Positions 41,092 to 49,589 of a DNA stretch of 64,000 nucleotides are shown piece after piece. Each line of letters begins with the position of its first letter. Position 1 is the stretch's first letter. The DNA is from JACVRW01 sp963808545 (lineage in GTDB: Bacteria; Actinomycetota; Thermoleophilia; Solirubrobacterales; Thermoleophilaceae): positions 186,001 through 250,000 of the forward strand of contig CAWEGB010000011.1 in assembly GCA_963808545.1 (NCBI GenBank), in the 5' to 3' direction. The translations under genes and the position numbers were made by a program. The notes beneath the pieces were generated by a model. That model made no database searches. It was not told the origin of the DNA and saw only the letters and a list, made by a program, of their open reading frames with translations.

Positions 41092-42780
41092 CTACTCGGG
41101 GTCGGCCAGGGCGACCGGGAGGCGTGGGGCCAGCAGGCCGTGCAGCATCTGGATGGCAATCGAGCCCTCCCCGACGGCCGACGCCACGCGCTTGACGGAG
41201 CCGTGCCTCACATCGCCCGCGGCCAGGACCCCCGGCATGCTCGTCTCGAGCACGGAGGGCGTGCGCTCGAGAGGCCAAGCGCCGCCCGGCTCGAGATCCG
41301 TTCCGGTGAGAACGAAGCCCCCGGCGTCCCTGCCGATCTCCGCCGGCAGCCAATCGGTGTTGGGACGCGCGCCGAGATTCAGGAAGAGCCCGCCGGCCTC
41401 GACCGTCTCCGTGGCTCCACCCCCGCCGTCACGGAGGACCAGGTGCTCCAGCCATCCGTCTCCCCCGCCACCTACGACCTCTGTCCCGAGACGTACCTCC
41501 ACTCTCGGGGCAGCCTCCACCTGGCGCACCAGGTAGTGCGACATCCCCGCGTCGAGCGACTGCGCGCGCACCACGAGCGTGACGCGGCGGGCGTAACGGG
41601 CGAGATGAAGTGCAGCCTGCCCGGCTGAGTTGGCGCCCCCCACGACGTAGACGTCCTCGCCGGCCATGGCCGGCGCCTCGGAGGCCGTGCCGCCGTAGTA
41701 GACGCCGGCGCCGTTCAGCTCCTCGAGCGCCGGGACGCCGAGCCGGCGGTAGCTGGCGCCCGTGGCCAGTACCACCGCGCGGGCAGCCACGCGGCCGCTG
41801 TCGGAGAGGCTCACGACGAGCCGCTCGTGTTCGCGTTCGAGTTGAGTGATTCGCTGCATGAAGACGAACTGCGCGCCGAAGACCCAGGCCTGCTCGTAGG
41901 CCTGCTGAGCCAGGCGCCGGCCGCTGAGCCCGCGAGGGAAACCCATGTAGTTGCGGATCTGCGAGCTCGAGCTGGCCTGCCCGCCGACCCCTCCCTCGTC
42001 CACCACGAGGGTGTTGAGCCCCTCCGAGGCGCCGTAGACGGCCGCCGACAGGCCGGCCGGACCGGCGCCGACGATCACGAGGTCCCAGTCGTCCCGGTCC
42101 AGATCCACCGGCGAGCTCGCGGCCTTCGAGAGCTCCACGTCGCTCGGGTCCGACATGACCGTGCCGTCGGGGAACACCACGAGCGGAAGTCCTCTCGCCG
42201 CGCCGGCCTCGGCGAGGAGCGCGCGCCCGTCGTCCGAGTCGGCCAGGCAGAAGGAGTGGGGAAGCGCGCAACGTCCGAGCACGTCCCTCAGCTCGTACGC
42301 CCTGCCCGACCACGACTCGCCCACCACGTGGACGGTGTACGGGGAGGTGCGGCGCGCCTCCGCCCACTCGAGCAGCAGACTCGAGATGGCCTGATGAAAG
42401 AGCTCGTCGGGCGACCCCGACGGCCTGAGCACGTAGTGGTCGATGCGGCCGTGGCCGATCGAGTCGAAGATCGCCTCACCCGTGTCCCGATCTCCCCACT
42501 CGCCCCACGCGATCAGCAAACCGCGCTTGGCGTGCGGATGAAGGTGACGCGCCTCGTCCAGCAGCTCGCTACCGGTAACGCCGGAGAGCCACGGCGCGGC
42601 GAGAACCAGCGCCACGGGCTCTCCATCGGCTGCCATTCCTTCGAGACGGTCGAACGCCTCGCGCGACGATGTGAAGCATTCGACGCGGTAATGGCGCCCG
42701 TAGCGGTCGCGCAACTCTCGCTCGACGTCGGCCAGGGCCACCGCGTCCTCGTCGACGGCGACCAGCACAGGGTCAGACAC
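41092..42780 (-). CDS. thioredoxin-reductase-like protein with receiver-like and thioredoxin-like domains
   Basis: A 562-residue fusion. Residues 1-130 look like a response-regulator receiver (VLVAVDEDAVALADVERELR, LVLAAPWLSG), residues about 145-210 like a glutaredoxin/thioredoxin half (YTVHVVGESWSGRAYELRDV), and 230-560 form a thioredoxin-reductase FAD/NAD domain (DLVIVGAGPAGLSAAVYGAS, VVGGANSAGQAALHLARYA, GVLAAGDVR). No redox CxxC is present in the reductase part. The GTG at 42780 follows TAGGGT by 8 nt. The family occurs in Actinobacteria as a fused receiver-reductase and may sense redox state; electron acceptor unknown. Confidence 0.78.
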   Translation of the reverse strand: MSDPVLVAVDEDAVALADVERELRDRYGRHYRVECFTSSREAFDRLEGMAADGEPVALVLAAPWLSGVTGSELLDEARHLHPHAKRGLLIAWGEWGDRDTGEAIFDSIGHGRIDHYVLRPSGSPDELFHQAISSLLLEWAEARRTSPYTVHVVGESWSGRAYELRDVLGRCALPHSFCLADSDDGRALLAEAGAARGLPLVVFPDGTVMSDPSDVELSKAASSPVDLDRDDWDLVIVGAGPAGLSAAVYGASEGLNTLVVDEGGVGGQASSSSQIRNYMGFPRGLSGRRLAQQAYEQAWVFGAQFVFMQRITQLEREHERLVVSLSDSGRVAARAVVLATGASYRRLGVPALEELNGAGVYYGGTASEAPAMAGEDVYVVGGANSAGQAALHLARYARRVTLVVRAQSLDAGMSHYLVRQVEAAPRVEVRLGTEVVGGGGDGWLEHLVLRDGGGGATETVEAGGLFLNLGARPNTDWLPAEIGRDAGGFVLTGTDLEPGGAWPLERTPSVLETSMPGVLAAGDVRHGSVKRVASAVGEGSIAIQMLHGLLAPRLPVALADPE

Positions 42781-42788
42781 TGAGGCAA

Positions 42789-42794
42789 ACCCTA
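42789..42794 (-). promoter_or_regulatory. TAGGGT -10 element of the reductase-like gene
   Basis: TAGGGT on the minus strand ends 8 nt before the GTG at 42780 with no Shine-Dalgarno, another candidate leaderless promoter. Confidence 0.55.
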
Positions 42795-42809
42795 AGGCCT
42801 CGGTCTCAG

Positions 42810-43343
42810 TCAGGTCGTCGGCAGGTACGTGAGCAGGACCACTCCGGAGTCGAACCGCTTCACGTCGTCGAGCTCCATCCGAACGGTCCCCCTGTCGCCG
42901 AGCACGTGGACGTTTCCCTCGCCCCAGACGAGCGGGTTCAGGTAGATCTCGTATTCGTCGATCAGGCCCTTCGCGGCCAGCGCGTACGCGAACTCGCCGC
43001 TCCCGTGCATGAACAGGTCACCGTCGACCTCGTCCTTCAGCCTGGGGATCGAGTCCTCGAGATCCCCTTCCAGCAGGGTCGCGTTCCACTCGAGCTCGCC
43101 CGACAGGGTGGTGGACCCGACCCATTTCCGCATCGGGTTGACCATGTCCGCCCACCTGCCCGACGCGCTCGGCCAATACCCCGCCAGTCCCTCGTAGGTC
43201 TTGCGGCCCAGCACCAGCCCACTGGACCTCGTCTGACGCTCGAACGAGTAGTCGCCATGGCCTCCGTCCGCCTGCACCCACTCGCCGACCGGGTCTACGA
43301 CGCCGTCGAGGGTGGCCTGCGTGGTCGCGATCAGCTTTCCCAT
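42810..43343 (-). CDS. dihydrofolate reductase-family (RibD C-terminal-like) protein
   Basis: A 177-residue reductase. It begins KLIATTQATLDGVVDPVGEW and keeps GLVLGRKTYEGLAGYWPSAS, VNPMRKWVGSTTL, and HGSGEFAYALAAKGLIDEYE, the NADPH-binding pieces of the family. Such proteins are often called DHFR-like or YwjB-like; true folate reduction is not shown. The ATG follows a GGAGGATCGAG site. The gene lies between the reductase-like gene and tRNA-Pro. Confidence 0.85.
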   Translation of the reverse strand: MGKLIATTQATLDGVVDPVGEWVQADGGHGDYSFERQTRSSGLVLGRKTYEGLAGYWPSASGRWADMVNPMRKWVGSTTLSGELEWNATLLEGDLEDSIPRLKDEVDGDLFMHGSGEFAYALAAKGLIDEYEIYLNPLVWGEGNVHVLGDRGTVRMELDDVKRFDSGVVLLTYLPTT

Positions 43344-43449
43344 CTCGATCCTCCTTCAGTCACGGAGCTCCCTGTGAGCCCTCCTCCACCAAAGAGTCGA
43401 ACGGGGACACGCGGATTCGACATCCGCCGCCGCAGCGGCGTCAAGAAAA

Positions 43450-43523
43450 TCGGGGCGACTGGATTTGAACCAGCGACCTTTCGACCCCCAGTCGAATGCG
43501 CTACCAAGCTGCGCCACGCCCCG
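43450..43523 (-). tRNA. tRNA-Pro (GGG)
   Basis: The minus strand folds as a 74-nt cloverleaf with CGGGGCG/CGCCCCG acceptor, TTCGA/TCGAA anticodon stem, GGG anticodon and discriminator A. A GGTTCAAATCC T-arm is present. Confidence 0.95.
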
Positions 43524-43560
43524 TTGGGGCAGGACGATAGCGTCCGGTCCGAGGAAGGCA

Positions 43561-44886
43561 ATGCCGCGTTCCAACCATGCCAGTGAGCCCGCCAAGGGGA
43601 CCATCGTGTTCTTCCCCGAGGGCGCGTACGGGCCGACCAACAACTGTGTCGGCATCGGCGACGTGCTGCGGCGCCGCGGGCACCGGGTCGTGTTCATCAT
43701 CGAGGAGTCGTTCGCCGGCACGCTCGAGGAGAAGGGGTTCGAGGAGCGGCTCATGCGGCTGGCGCCGGCGTCCGAGGCGGAGGAAGACCCCGGCCAGTTC
43801 TGGAAGGACTTCATCCGCGAGACGGCGCCCGTGTTCCGCACGCCGACCATCGAGCAGCTCGAGGGGTTCATCGCGCCCACGTTCCAGGCGCTGATCGACG
43901 GGGCCAGGCACGTGGACGAGCGGCTGATCGAGGTCTTCGACGAGCTCCGGCCCGACGTGATCGTGGAGGACAACGTCGTGAGCTTTCCCGCTCTGATGGC
44001 GTGCGGGCGGCCCTGGGTGCGCATCGTCTCCTGCAACCCGGCCGAGCTGGGCGACGACCAGGTACCTCCCACCTTCTCCGGCTACCCGACCGGCGATCGC
44101 AGCCGTTGGGACACCTACCGCGCGGAGTTCGAGCGCACGCACGCCGACATGCACGCCGGCTTCGACGAGTTCTGCCGCGAGCGCGGGGCGCCGCCGCTGC
44201 CGGAGCTCGAGTTCATGCACGAGTCGCCCTGGCTCAACCTGTGGCTCTATCCCGCGGAGATCGACTACGTCCGCGCCTCCCCGCTCGGAACCGGCTGGCA
44301 CAACCTCGAGGCGAGCGTCCGCTCCACCGACGACGCCTGGACGATGCCGGAGTCGCTGGCCGGCGGCGGCGAGCCACTGGTCTATCTGAGCCTCGGCTCG
44401 CTCGCCTCCGGCGACGTCGAGCTCATGCAGGGACTGATCGACTCGCTGGCGGAAGCACCGTTCCGGGTGATCGTTTCGATGGGGCCCCAGCACGAGTCGC
44501 TCGAGCTCGCCGGCAACATGGCCGGCGCCGAGTTCCTGCCCCAGGCCTCGATCCTCCCGCAGGTCGACCTGGTGGTCACCCACGGCGGCAACAACACGGT
44601 GACGGAATCGCTCTACTACGGAAAGCCGATGGTCGTGCTGCCCGTGTTCTGGGACCAGCACGACAACGCCCAGCGGATCCACGAGACCGGCTTCGGGGTA
44701 CGGCTCGACACCTACGGACACGAGCCGGCGGAGCTGCCCGCCGCGGTCGACGGCCTGCTGTCCGACGCGACGCTGCGCCCGCGCCTGGCCACACTGTCCC
44801 GCCGGCTCCAGGACTCGCCCGGGACCGTCCGGGGCGCTGACCTGATCGAGCAGGTCGCCTTGACCGGCAACGCCACGCGGCTCTAA
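43561..44886 (+). CDS. MGT/UGT-type glycosyltransferase
   Basis: A 441-residue GT-B enzyme. It starts at ATG 43561 after a GAGGAAGG site. The N-terminal half binds acceptor; the C-terminal half has VYLSLGSLASGDVELMQ, ASILPQVDLVVTHGGNNTVT (the donor-binding HGGxNT motif) and VLPVFWDQHDNAQRI. This arrangement is typical of macrolide/plant-type UDP-sugar transferases of family 1, which glycosylate small lipophilic molecules. It is a single gene next to tRNA-Pro. The acceptor is unknown. Confidence 0.85.
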   Translation: MPRSNHASEPAKGTIVFFPEGAYGPTNNCVGIGDVLRRRGHRVVFIIEESFAGTLEEKGFEERLMRLAPASEAEEDPGQFWKDFIRETAPVFRTPTIEQLEGFIAPTFQALIDGARHVDERLIEVFDELRPDVIVEDNVVSFPALMACGRPWVRIVSCNPAELGDDQVPPTFSGYPTGDRSRWDTYRAEFERTHADMHAGFDEFCRERGAPPLPELEFMHESPWLNLWLYPAEIDYVRASPLGTGWHNLEASVRSTDDAWTMPESLAGGGEPLVYLSLGSLASGDVELMQGLIDSLAEAPFRVIVSMGPQHESLELAGNMAGAEFLPQASILPQVDLVVTHGGNNTVTESLYYGKPMVVLPVFWDQHDNAQRIHETGFGVRLDTYGHEPAELPAAVDGLLSDATLRPRLATLSRRLQDSPGTVRGADLIEQVALTGNATRL

Positions 44887-45082
44887 CCTTCCTCGCCTCT
44901 GATGGTGTCGTCGCCGCAGCACGAGAATCTCGTCCGGTCCAGCTGGACCGGACGCTTGCCTCTGCGCGACCGTCATCATCGCCATTGCCATCTAGCCTGC
45001 GCCCATACCCGGGTCGCAGGCCGAACGGTCCTCGGACCGGGATGGCGGCGCCTTCCTGATCGGGACCGGAAGGAGTCGCCAC

Positions 45083-45325
45083 GTGAACACGAGCAAGAGA
45101 CTGTCGGTCGAGCTGAACGGATCTCCCGACGCCATCGTGCGTGTGCTCATCGTGCTGCGGCGGCGGCGTTGCCGGGTCACGAGCGTGGAGTTCGTGGCCG
45201 GCGACCGCCACTACGAAGGCCGGCTGGAGATCGGCGTGGCTGCTCCCGCCTCGCACGCTCACTGCGTCGAGGACTGGCTGGGTCAGCTCGTCGACGTGCG
45301 GAGCGTCGAGGCCGCGCCGGGTTAG
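45083..45325 (+). CDS. small ACT-domain-like protein (80 aa)
   Basis: An 80-residue protein shaped like an ACT domain: KRLSVELNGSPDAIVRVLIV and VTSVEFVAGDRHYEGRLEIG with a C-terminal DWLGQLVDVRSVE. This resembles the regulatory small subunit of acetolactate synthase (IlvM/IlvN type), but no large subunit is near. The ATG follows GGAAGGAG. Upstream 44887-45082 holds no gene that I can see. Confidence 0.5.
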   Translation: MNTSKRLSVELNGSPDAIVRVLIVLRRRRCRVTSVEFVAGDRHYEGRLEIGVAAPASHAHCVEDWLGQLVDVRSVEAAPG

Positions 45326-45335
45326 CGGCGGCTCC

Positions 45336-45461
45336 CGCGACTACCGTCGGCTGCGTGCGCGTGGGCGCCGGGTGACGAGGGCGTGGGTGGCGGGCAACGA
45401 GCCGGTCGGCGGCGTGTGGGCGTCCGACCACTTCGCGGTGGTGGCTGAACTGCGGGACTGA
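45336..45461 (+). pseudogene. truncated 3' remnant of an endonuclease/exonuclease/phosphatase gene
   Basis: The frame to TGA 45459 encodes RGRRVTRAWVAGNEPVGGVW and then ASDHFAVVAELRD, the usual C-terminal end of EEP-fold hydrolases with its catalytic SDH. Nothing of the rest of that gene is present upstream, where the ACT gene ends at 45325. It is therefore a deletion relic, immediately before the HNH gene. Confidence 0.6.
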
Positions 45462-45496
45462 GAGCGGCGTGAAGGCCGGGATTCCGTCCGGCCCCC

Positions 45497-45979
45497 GTGC
45501 GAACATACGTTTGCGTGTCGGGTCCTGTACGACAATGTGGAAGGTGCGGCAAGAACAAGCCCGAGAGCGACTTCAACTGGCGCCGTAAGGCCAAGAAGCA
45601 GCGGGACAACATGTGTCGATCGTGCCGGGCCTATTACAAGCACGAGCACTACTCGGCGAACAAAGCTCGCTACATCGCGCAAGCGGCCGCGAGCAAGCGC
45701 CGACTGCGGCACGAACGCACCCTGTGGCTTCTCGACTACTTCGAGGCACATCCATGCAGCGACTGCGGGGAATCGGACCCCGTGGTGCTGGATTTCGACC
45801 ATCAGAGGGACAAGACGTTCGCGATCGGTGAGGCCCTCTCATACCGACGCTGGGAAACGATCCTGGCCGAGATCTCCAAGTGCGTGGTTGTGTGCGCGAA
45901 CTGCCACAGACGCCGGACAGCACGTCGCCGTGGGTCACTTCGGGCCACAATGGCCGCGTTACGGATCGAGGCGGACTAG
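45497..45979 (+). CDS. HNH endonuclease-like protein with zinc ribbons
   Basis: A 160-residue stand-alone protein. It starts at GTG 45497 with VRTYVC, then a CGRCGKNKPESDFNW zinc ribbon closed by MCRSC, a basic linker, and an HNH core CSDCGESDPVVLDFDHQRDK followed by VVVCANCHRRRT. This fits HNH nuclease/homing endonuclease domains. The start region holds a CGAACATACGTTTG palindrome. Its TAG is directly followed by the 3' end of tRNA-Gly. I infer a SOS-linked mobile endonuclease or DNA-repair HNH protein. Confidence 0.75.
   Translation: MRTYVCVSGPVRQCGRCGKNKPESDFNWRRKAKKQRDNMCRSCRAYYKHEHYSANKARYIAQAAASKRRLRHERTLWLLDYFEAHPCSDCGESDPVVLDFDHQRDKTFAIGEALSYRRWETILAEISKCVVVCANCHRRRTARRRGSLRATMAALRIEAD
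45500..45513. promoter_or_regulatory. LexA/SOS-box-like palindrome over the HNH start
   Basis: CGAAC-ATAC-GTTTG differs at one place from CGAAC-N4-GTTCG. It begins one base after the GTG start. TCCGTCC precedes the start, as at the two LAGLIDADG loci. Confidence 0.5.
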
Positions 45980-46050
45980 AGCGGGCGACGAGACTCGAAC
46001 TCGTACTAAGGCCTTGGAAGGGCCTTGTGCAGCCGTTACACCACGCCCGC
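45980..46050 (-). tRNA. tRNA-Gly (TCC)
   Basis: The 71-nt minus-strand cloverleaf has a GCGGGCG/CGCCCGC acceptor, an AGGCC/GGCCT anticodon stem with TCC, and the U discriminator expected of glycine. It abuts the HNH stop codon. Confidence 0.94.
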
Positions 46051-46072
46051 CGGTGGAACGTCCCAACGAATC

Positions 46073-46663
46073 CTAGCCGGACTCCACGCGCATGAGATCC
46101 AGCACCCGCGGCACCGCCGTCAGGGCCCCCGCCAGGTCGCCCTGGGAGAGCAGGATCCGGTAGACGACCGTTCCGTGGACCATGTCGGTGGCCAGCTCGA
46201 AGTCGAGATCGGGTGCCAGCTCTCCGCGCTCCACCCCGCGCCGTAGGACCTCGCCGATCACGGCTCGGATCGGATCGATCAGCTCTTGTCGGATGGCTCG
46301 ATGGAGATCGGCGTCGCCCATCGACTCGGCAAGCATGCGCGGCAGGATCCGCGGGACGGGGCCGGCCGCCGCTCTGGCCACCTGGTTGCGCTGGACGGCT
46401 GCGAAGTCACCCTCGAGCGAGCCGGCGTCCTCGGGCGGGAACTCGGGCCGCATCTCCGCGACGGCGTCCACGGCCAGCTCGAGCTTCGACGGCCAGCGCC
46501 GGTAGATCGTGGTCTTGCCGACTCCGGCACGCGCCGCGACGCCCTCGATGGTGAGGGCGCCGTAGCCGATCTCGTCGAGCATGGTGAGGGTGGCGTCGAG
46601 AATCGCCCGGTGCGCCTCGGCGCTGCGCGGGCGGCCCCGGACCGTGGCCCTCTTCGCGGTCAC
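46073..46663 (-). CDS. TetR-family regulator
   Basis: A 196-residue repressor. The N-terminal HTH is TIEGVAARAGVGKTTIYRRW followed by PSKLEL, the rest is the helical ligand-binding domain. GTG 46663 overlaps the upstream MFS stop as GTGA, so it is cotranscribed and probably controls the exporter. A 30-bp palindrome in front of the MFS gene (48232-48261) is the likely operator. The ligand is probably a drug or amphipathic compound exported by the MFS protein. Confidence 0.87.
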   Translation of the reverse strand: MTAKRATVRGRPRSAEAHRAILDATLTMLDEIGYGALTIEGVAARAGVGKTTIYRRWPSKLELAVDAVAEMRPEFPPEDAGSLEGDFAAVQRNQVARAAAGPVPRILPRMLAESMGDADLHRAIRQELIDPIRAVIGEVLRRGVERGELAPDLDFELATDMVHGTVVYRILLSQGDLAGALTAVPRVLDLMRVESG

Positions 46664-48219
46664 GCCGCCGCGGCGGCCTCCGCCGCCACGCCGGCCTTCT
46701 CAACCCGCTCGCGCTCGCGGCCCGGGAGCACGGTCAGGGCCACTGCGGCTCCGGCCAGCGCGACCCCGGCGGCCACGATCAGCGTGGAGCCCATGGCCGA
46801 GCTGAACGCGGTCTCCGCCGCGCGGCTCAGCGCCGCGCCGGCGTCGCCGCCGATGCGCTCGGCCACGGCGGTGGCGCCACCGATCGAGCCCTCCGCGGCC
46901 TCACCGGCCTGTGGCGGCAGGGCCTGCGCACTCGTCTCCATGTCGGCACCGTAGCCACTCGACAGGAGGCTCCCGAGAATGGCCACGCCGAGCGTGCCGC
47001 CCACCATCCGCACCGTGTCGTTCATCGCCGAGCCGACCCCCGCGTGGGCGAGCGGCAGCGAGCTCATGATCGATTCCGTGGCCGGCGCCATGGTGGTGCC
47101 CATGCCGAGGCCCATCAGGACCATCGACCCGCCGATGAGCTGGTAGCTCGTCCCGGCGTCGGCGCCCGACAGCAGCAGCATGGAAGCCGCGACGATCGTC
47201 AGCCCTGTGGCGACCACCACGCGGGTGCCGATCCGTTCCGCCAGCTTGGCCGAGAGCGGCCCGCCCAGGACCAGCCCGATCGCCACCGGCATGACACGCA
47301 GCCCCGCGGCCAGCGGGCTGTAGTCCTTCACCTCCTGCAGGTACATGGTGAGGAAGAAGATCGCCCCGAACAGAGAGAAGAACACGAGCGCGATCGACAC
47401 GCTGGCGCCGGTGAAGCGCCTGACCCTGAACAGCCGCACGTCGAGCATCGGCGACGAGGTGCGCAGCTCCCACACCACGAACGCCGCGAGCGTGGCCACG
47501 GCCACGCCGAACGCGCCGAGCGTGACGGTGTCGGTCCAGCCGCGCTCACCGCCCGCTTCGATGATCGCCCAGGTGAGCACGCCCAGTCCGACGGTCGAGA
47601 GGAGCGCGCCCAGCGGATCGAGCCGCGACTGCTCCGGGTCGCGCGACTCGGGCACGAGCCACGGGGAAGCCAGGAGAGCCAGGGCCACGATCGGCAGGTT
47701 GACGAGGAACACCCAGGTCCAGTCGAACTGCTCGATCAGCCAACCGCCGGCCACCGGGCCCACCGCGATGCCCAGCCCGGCCACCGCGGCCCAGATCCCG
47801 ATCGCCTTCGGCCGCTCCTCGGCCGGGAAGACATTGGTGAGTATGGAGAGCGTGGACGGCATGATGAGCGCGCCGCCAAGGCCCATGAAGGCCCGGCTGG
47901 CGATCAGCATGTCCGCGCCCGTGGCCAGCGCGGACAGGAGCGATCCCGCCCCGAACAGCACCAGGCCGCTCACGAGGGCGCGGCGACGACCGAAACGGTC
48001 GCCGAGGCTGCCCATGGTCAGCAGCAGCCCGGCGAAGACCAGCGTGTAGGAGTCGACGATCCACTGGAGCTCGCTGCTCGATGCATCGAGCTCGCCCTGA
48101 ATCGTCGGCAGGGCCACGTTGAGAATCGTGTTGTCGAGCGAGATGACCAGCAGGGAGACGGACAGGACGACGAGCGTCCACCACCTGAGGTCGTAGGTCC
48201 TGCCGGTTGTCGGTGCCAT
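46660..48219 (-). CDS. MFS drug efflux pump (DHA2/EmrB-QacA type)
   Basis: A 519-residue 14-helix exporter. LVISLDNTILNVALPTIQGE in helix 1 is the DHA2 motif (D-x-T-I-V-N-V-A), MGSLGDRFGRRRALVSGLVL is motif A between helices 2 and 3, and GPVAGGWLIEQFDWTWVFLV is motif C. It should expel drugs or lipids with proton exchange. The ATG at 48219 follows a GGAGGGAGC site. Its promoter carries a palindrome. The TetR gene follows in the same operon. Confidence 0.9.
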   Translation of the reverse strand: MAPTTGRTYDLRWWTLVVLSVSLLVISLDNTILNVALPTIQGELDASSSELQWIVDSYTLVFAGLLLTMGSLGDRFGRRRALVSGLVLFGAGSLLSALATGADMLIASRAFMGLGGALIMPSTLSILTNVFPAEERPKAIGIWAAVAGLGIAVGPVAGGWLIEQFDWTWVFLVNLPIVALALLASPWLVPESRDPEQSRLDPLGALLSTVGLGVLTWAIIEAGGERGWTDTVTLGAFGVAVATLAAFVVWELRTSSPMLDVRLFRVRRFTGASVSIALVFFSLFGAIFFLTMYLQEVKDYSPLAAGLRVMPVAIGLVLGGPLSAKLAERIGTRVVVATGLTIVAASMLLLSGADAGTSYQLIGGSMVLMGLGMGTTMAPATESIMSSLPLAHAGVGSAMNDTVRMVGGTLGVAILGSLLSSGYGADMETSAQALPPQAGEAAEGSIGGATAVAERIGGDAGAALSRAAETAFSSAMGSTLIVAAGVALAGAAVALTVLPGRERERVEKAGVAAEAAAAA

Positions 48220-48231
48220 GTCGAGCTCCCT

Positions 48232-48261
48232 CCAATACGTTACGAGACCGTTGCGTATTGG
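48232..48261. promoter_or_regulatory. 30-bp palindrome, probable TetR operator
   Basis: The sequence is CCAATACG-N2-ACG-N4-CGT-N2-CGTATTGG, symmetric over 30 bp, and it includes the TAACGT -10-like box of the MFS gene (48237-48242). Binding by the downstream TetR protein would block the promoter. Confidence 0.75.
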
Positions 48262-48355
48262 TATGAAAGCACACCTTGCTCAGAATCGCAACACATCCGT
48301 ATCGAAAATCGCCAGACGGCTTGGATTCCGGTGTTCTGCCAGGGTTCAGCCCGCT

Positions 48356-49312
48356 GTGGGGAAGATCGTGACGCTGGGCGAGGTCGTGGCTGACGTCTAC
48401 CGCGCGCCGTCCTCAGAGGACGTGGAGCTGCCCATGATCGCTCGCCCCGGCGGGGCGCCGGCGAACGTCGCGGTGGCCGCCGCGAGGCTCGGCGCGCAGG
48501 CAGCCTTCGTTGGCCGGCTCGGCGACGACCCGTTCGGCGAGTTCATCCTGCGCGCGCTTGACTCCTCGGGTGTGGACACCACCGCGGTGCTGCGCGAGTC
48601 GCGGCCCACGCGCACGACGCTCGCCTTCGTGGAGGTGTCGGAGGACGGCGACCGCGAGTTCACCTTCTATCGCTCGAACCCGGCCGCGGACGAGCTCCTG
48701 GCCCCCGAGGACATCACGAAGGAGAGCCTGGAGGGAGCGTCGTTCGCGAACTTCGGGAGCATCCCGCTGCTCAAGGACCCGGTGCGCGCCGCCACCCACC
48801 GCTTCGCGAACCTCGCCAACGAGCTCGGCGTGGCCGTGGCCTTCGACGTGAACCTGCGTCTGCACCTCTGGGACGACCTCGAGGCCTTCCGCGCCGCGGT
48901 CGAGCCCATGCTCGACGTCTCGGCCATCGTCAAGCTGAGCGAGGACGAGCTGGTGGCGGTGCTGGGAACCGAGGACCCGGCGGAGGCATCGGAGGCTCTG
49001 CTGAGCCGGGGCGCCACCCTGGTTTTGGTCAGCATGGGAGACGACGGGGCCTTCTACGCCACACGGTCGTTCCAGGGTCACGCCGAACCGTTTCGGGTGG
49101 ATCGCGTGGTGGACGCCACCGGCGCCGGCGACGCCTTCCTAGCGGCCACGCTCACCTCGCTGTCGGAGAGTCCGGGCTGGCCCGAGGACGAAACCGCGGT
49201 TCACCACGCTGTCCGCTGGGGAACGGCGGCCGGGGCCATCGCCTGCACCGAGCTCGGCGCCATGGGAGCCCTCCCGTCGAGAGCCGAGCTCGAGCGCTTC
49301 CTCGTCAGCTGA
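48356..49312 (+). CDS. PfkB-family carbohydrate kinase
   Basis: A 318-residue ribokinase-type kinase. GKIVTLGEVVADVY begins the fold and PGGAPANVAVAAARLG is PfkB signature 1; near the end, VVDATGAGDAFLAATLT is signature 2 with the GAGD anion hole and catalytic Asp. It would phosphorylate a sugar such as fructose or ribose; the substrate is not clear. I start at GTG 48356, the best match to the family N-terminus. Its end overlaps the minus-strand frame 49305-49589. Confidence 0.88.
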   Translation: MGKIVTLGEVVADVYRAPSSEDVELPMIARPGGAPANVAVAAARLGAQAAFVGRLGDDPFGEFILRALDSSGVDTTAVLRESRPTRTTLAFVEVSEDGDREFTFYRSNPAADELLAPEDITKESLEGASFANFGSIPLLKDPVRAATHRFANLANELGVAVAFDVNLRLHLWDDLEAFRAAVEPMLDVSAIVKLSEDELVAVLGTEDPAEASEALLSRGATLVLVSMGDDGAFYATRSFQGHAEPFRVDRVVDATGAGDAFLAATLTSLSESPGWPEDETAVHHAVRWGTAAGAIACTELGAMGALPSRAELERFLVS

Positions 49313-49589
49313 GCTTGAAGGCCAGGGCGTCCTGGCGCGGCGGCGGGTCGGCGCTCGCGTCCACCGGCGTTCCGGCGAACTGGGAATGGATGCCCTGGAT
49401 CCAGTGGCGACAGCGCCCGGTGAGCTCGTTCTCGCCCGTCTGCAGTCGCCCGCGCGTGACCAGAATGCCGAGGTCAGCGCCCTTGTAGAGATAGTCGCCG
49501 GGCCCCAGCACCCTCAGGTAGAAGCCCTCGCTGTCGTCCTGCAGGCTGTGCCAGTCGTTGCCCCAGCGGCTGAAGCTGATCCCGTTCAC
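49305..49589 (-). CDS. hypothetical protein fragment, start uncertain
   Basis: From GTG 49589 this frame encodes 94 residues (NGISFSRWGNDWHSLQDD, YLRVLGPGDYLYKGADLGIL, RHWIQGIHSQFAGTP). The same frame is open upstream (PSAWGPKPATGIWRLEG) to a stop at about 49692, without a start codon, so it looks like the C-terminal part of a gene whose front is lost or shifted. It is not recognised. Confidence 0.35.
   Translation of the reverse strand: MNGISFSRWGNDWHSLQDDSEGFYLRVLGPGDYLYKGADLGILVTRGRLQTGENELTGRCRHWIQGIHSQFAGTPVDASADPPPRQDALAFKLS

Noticed and set aside
41092..42780. Ordinary thioredoxin reductase
   Set aside because: Length, extra N-terminal domains and absent CxxC do not fit.
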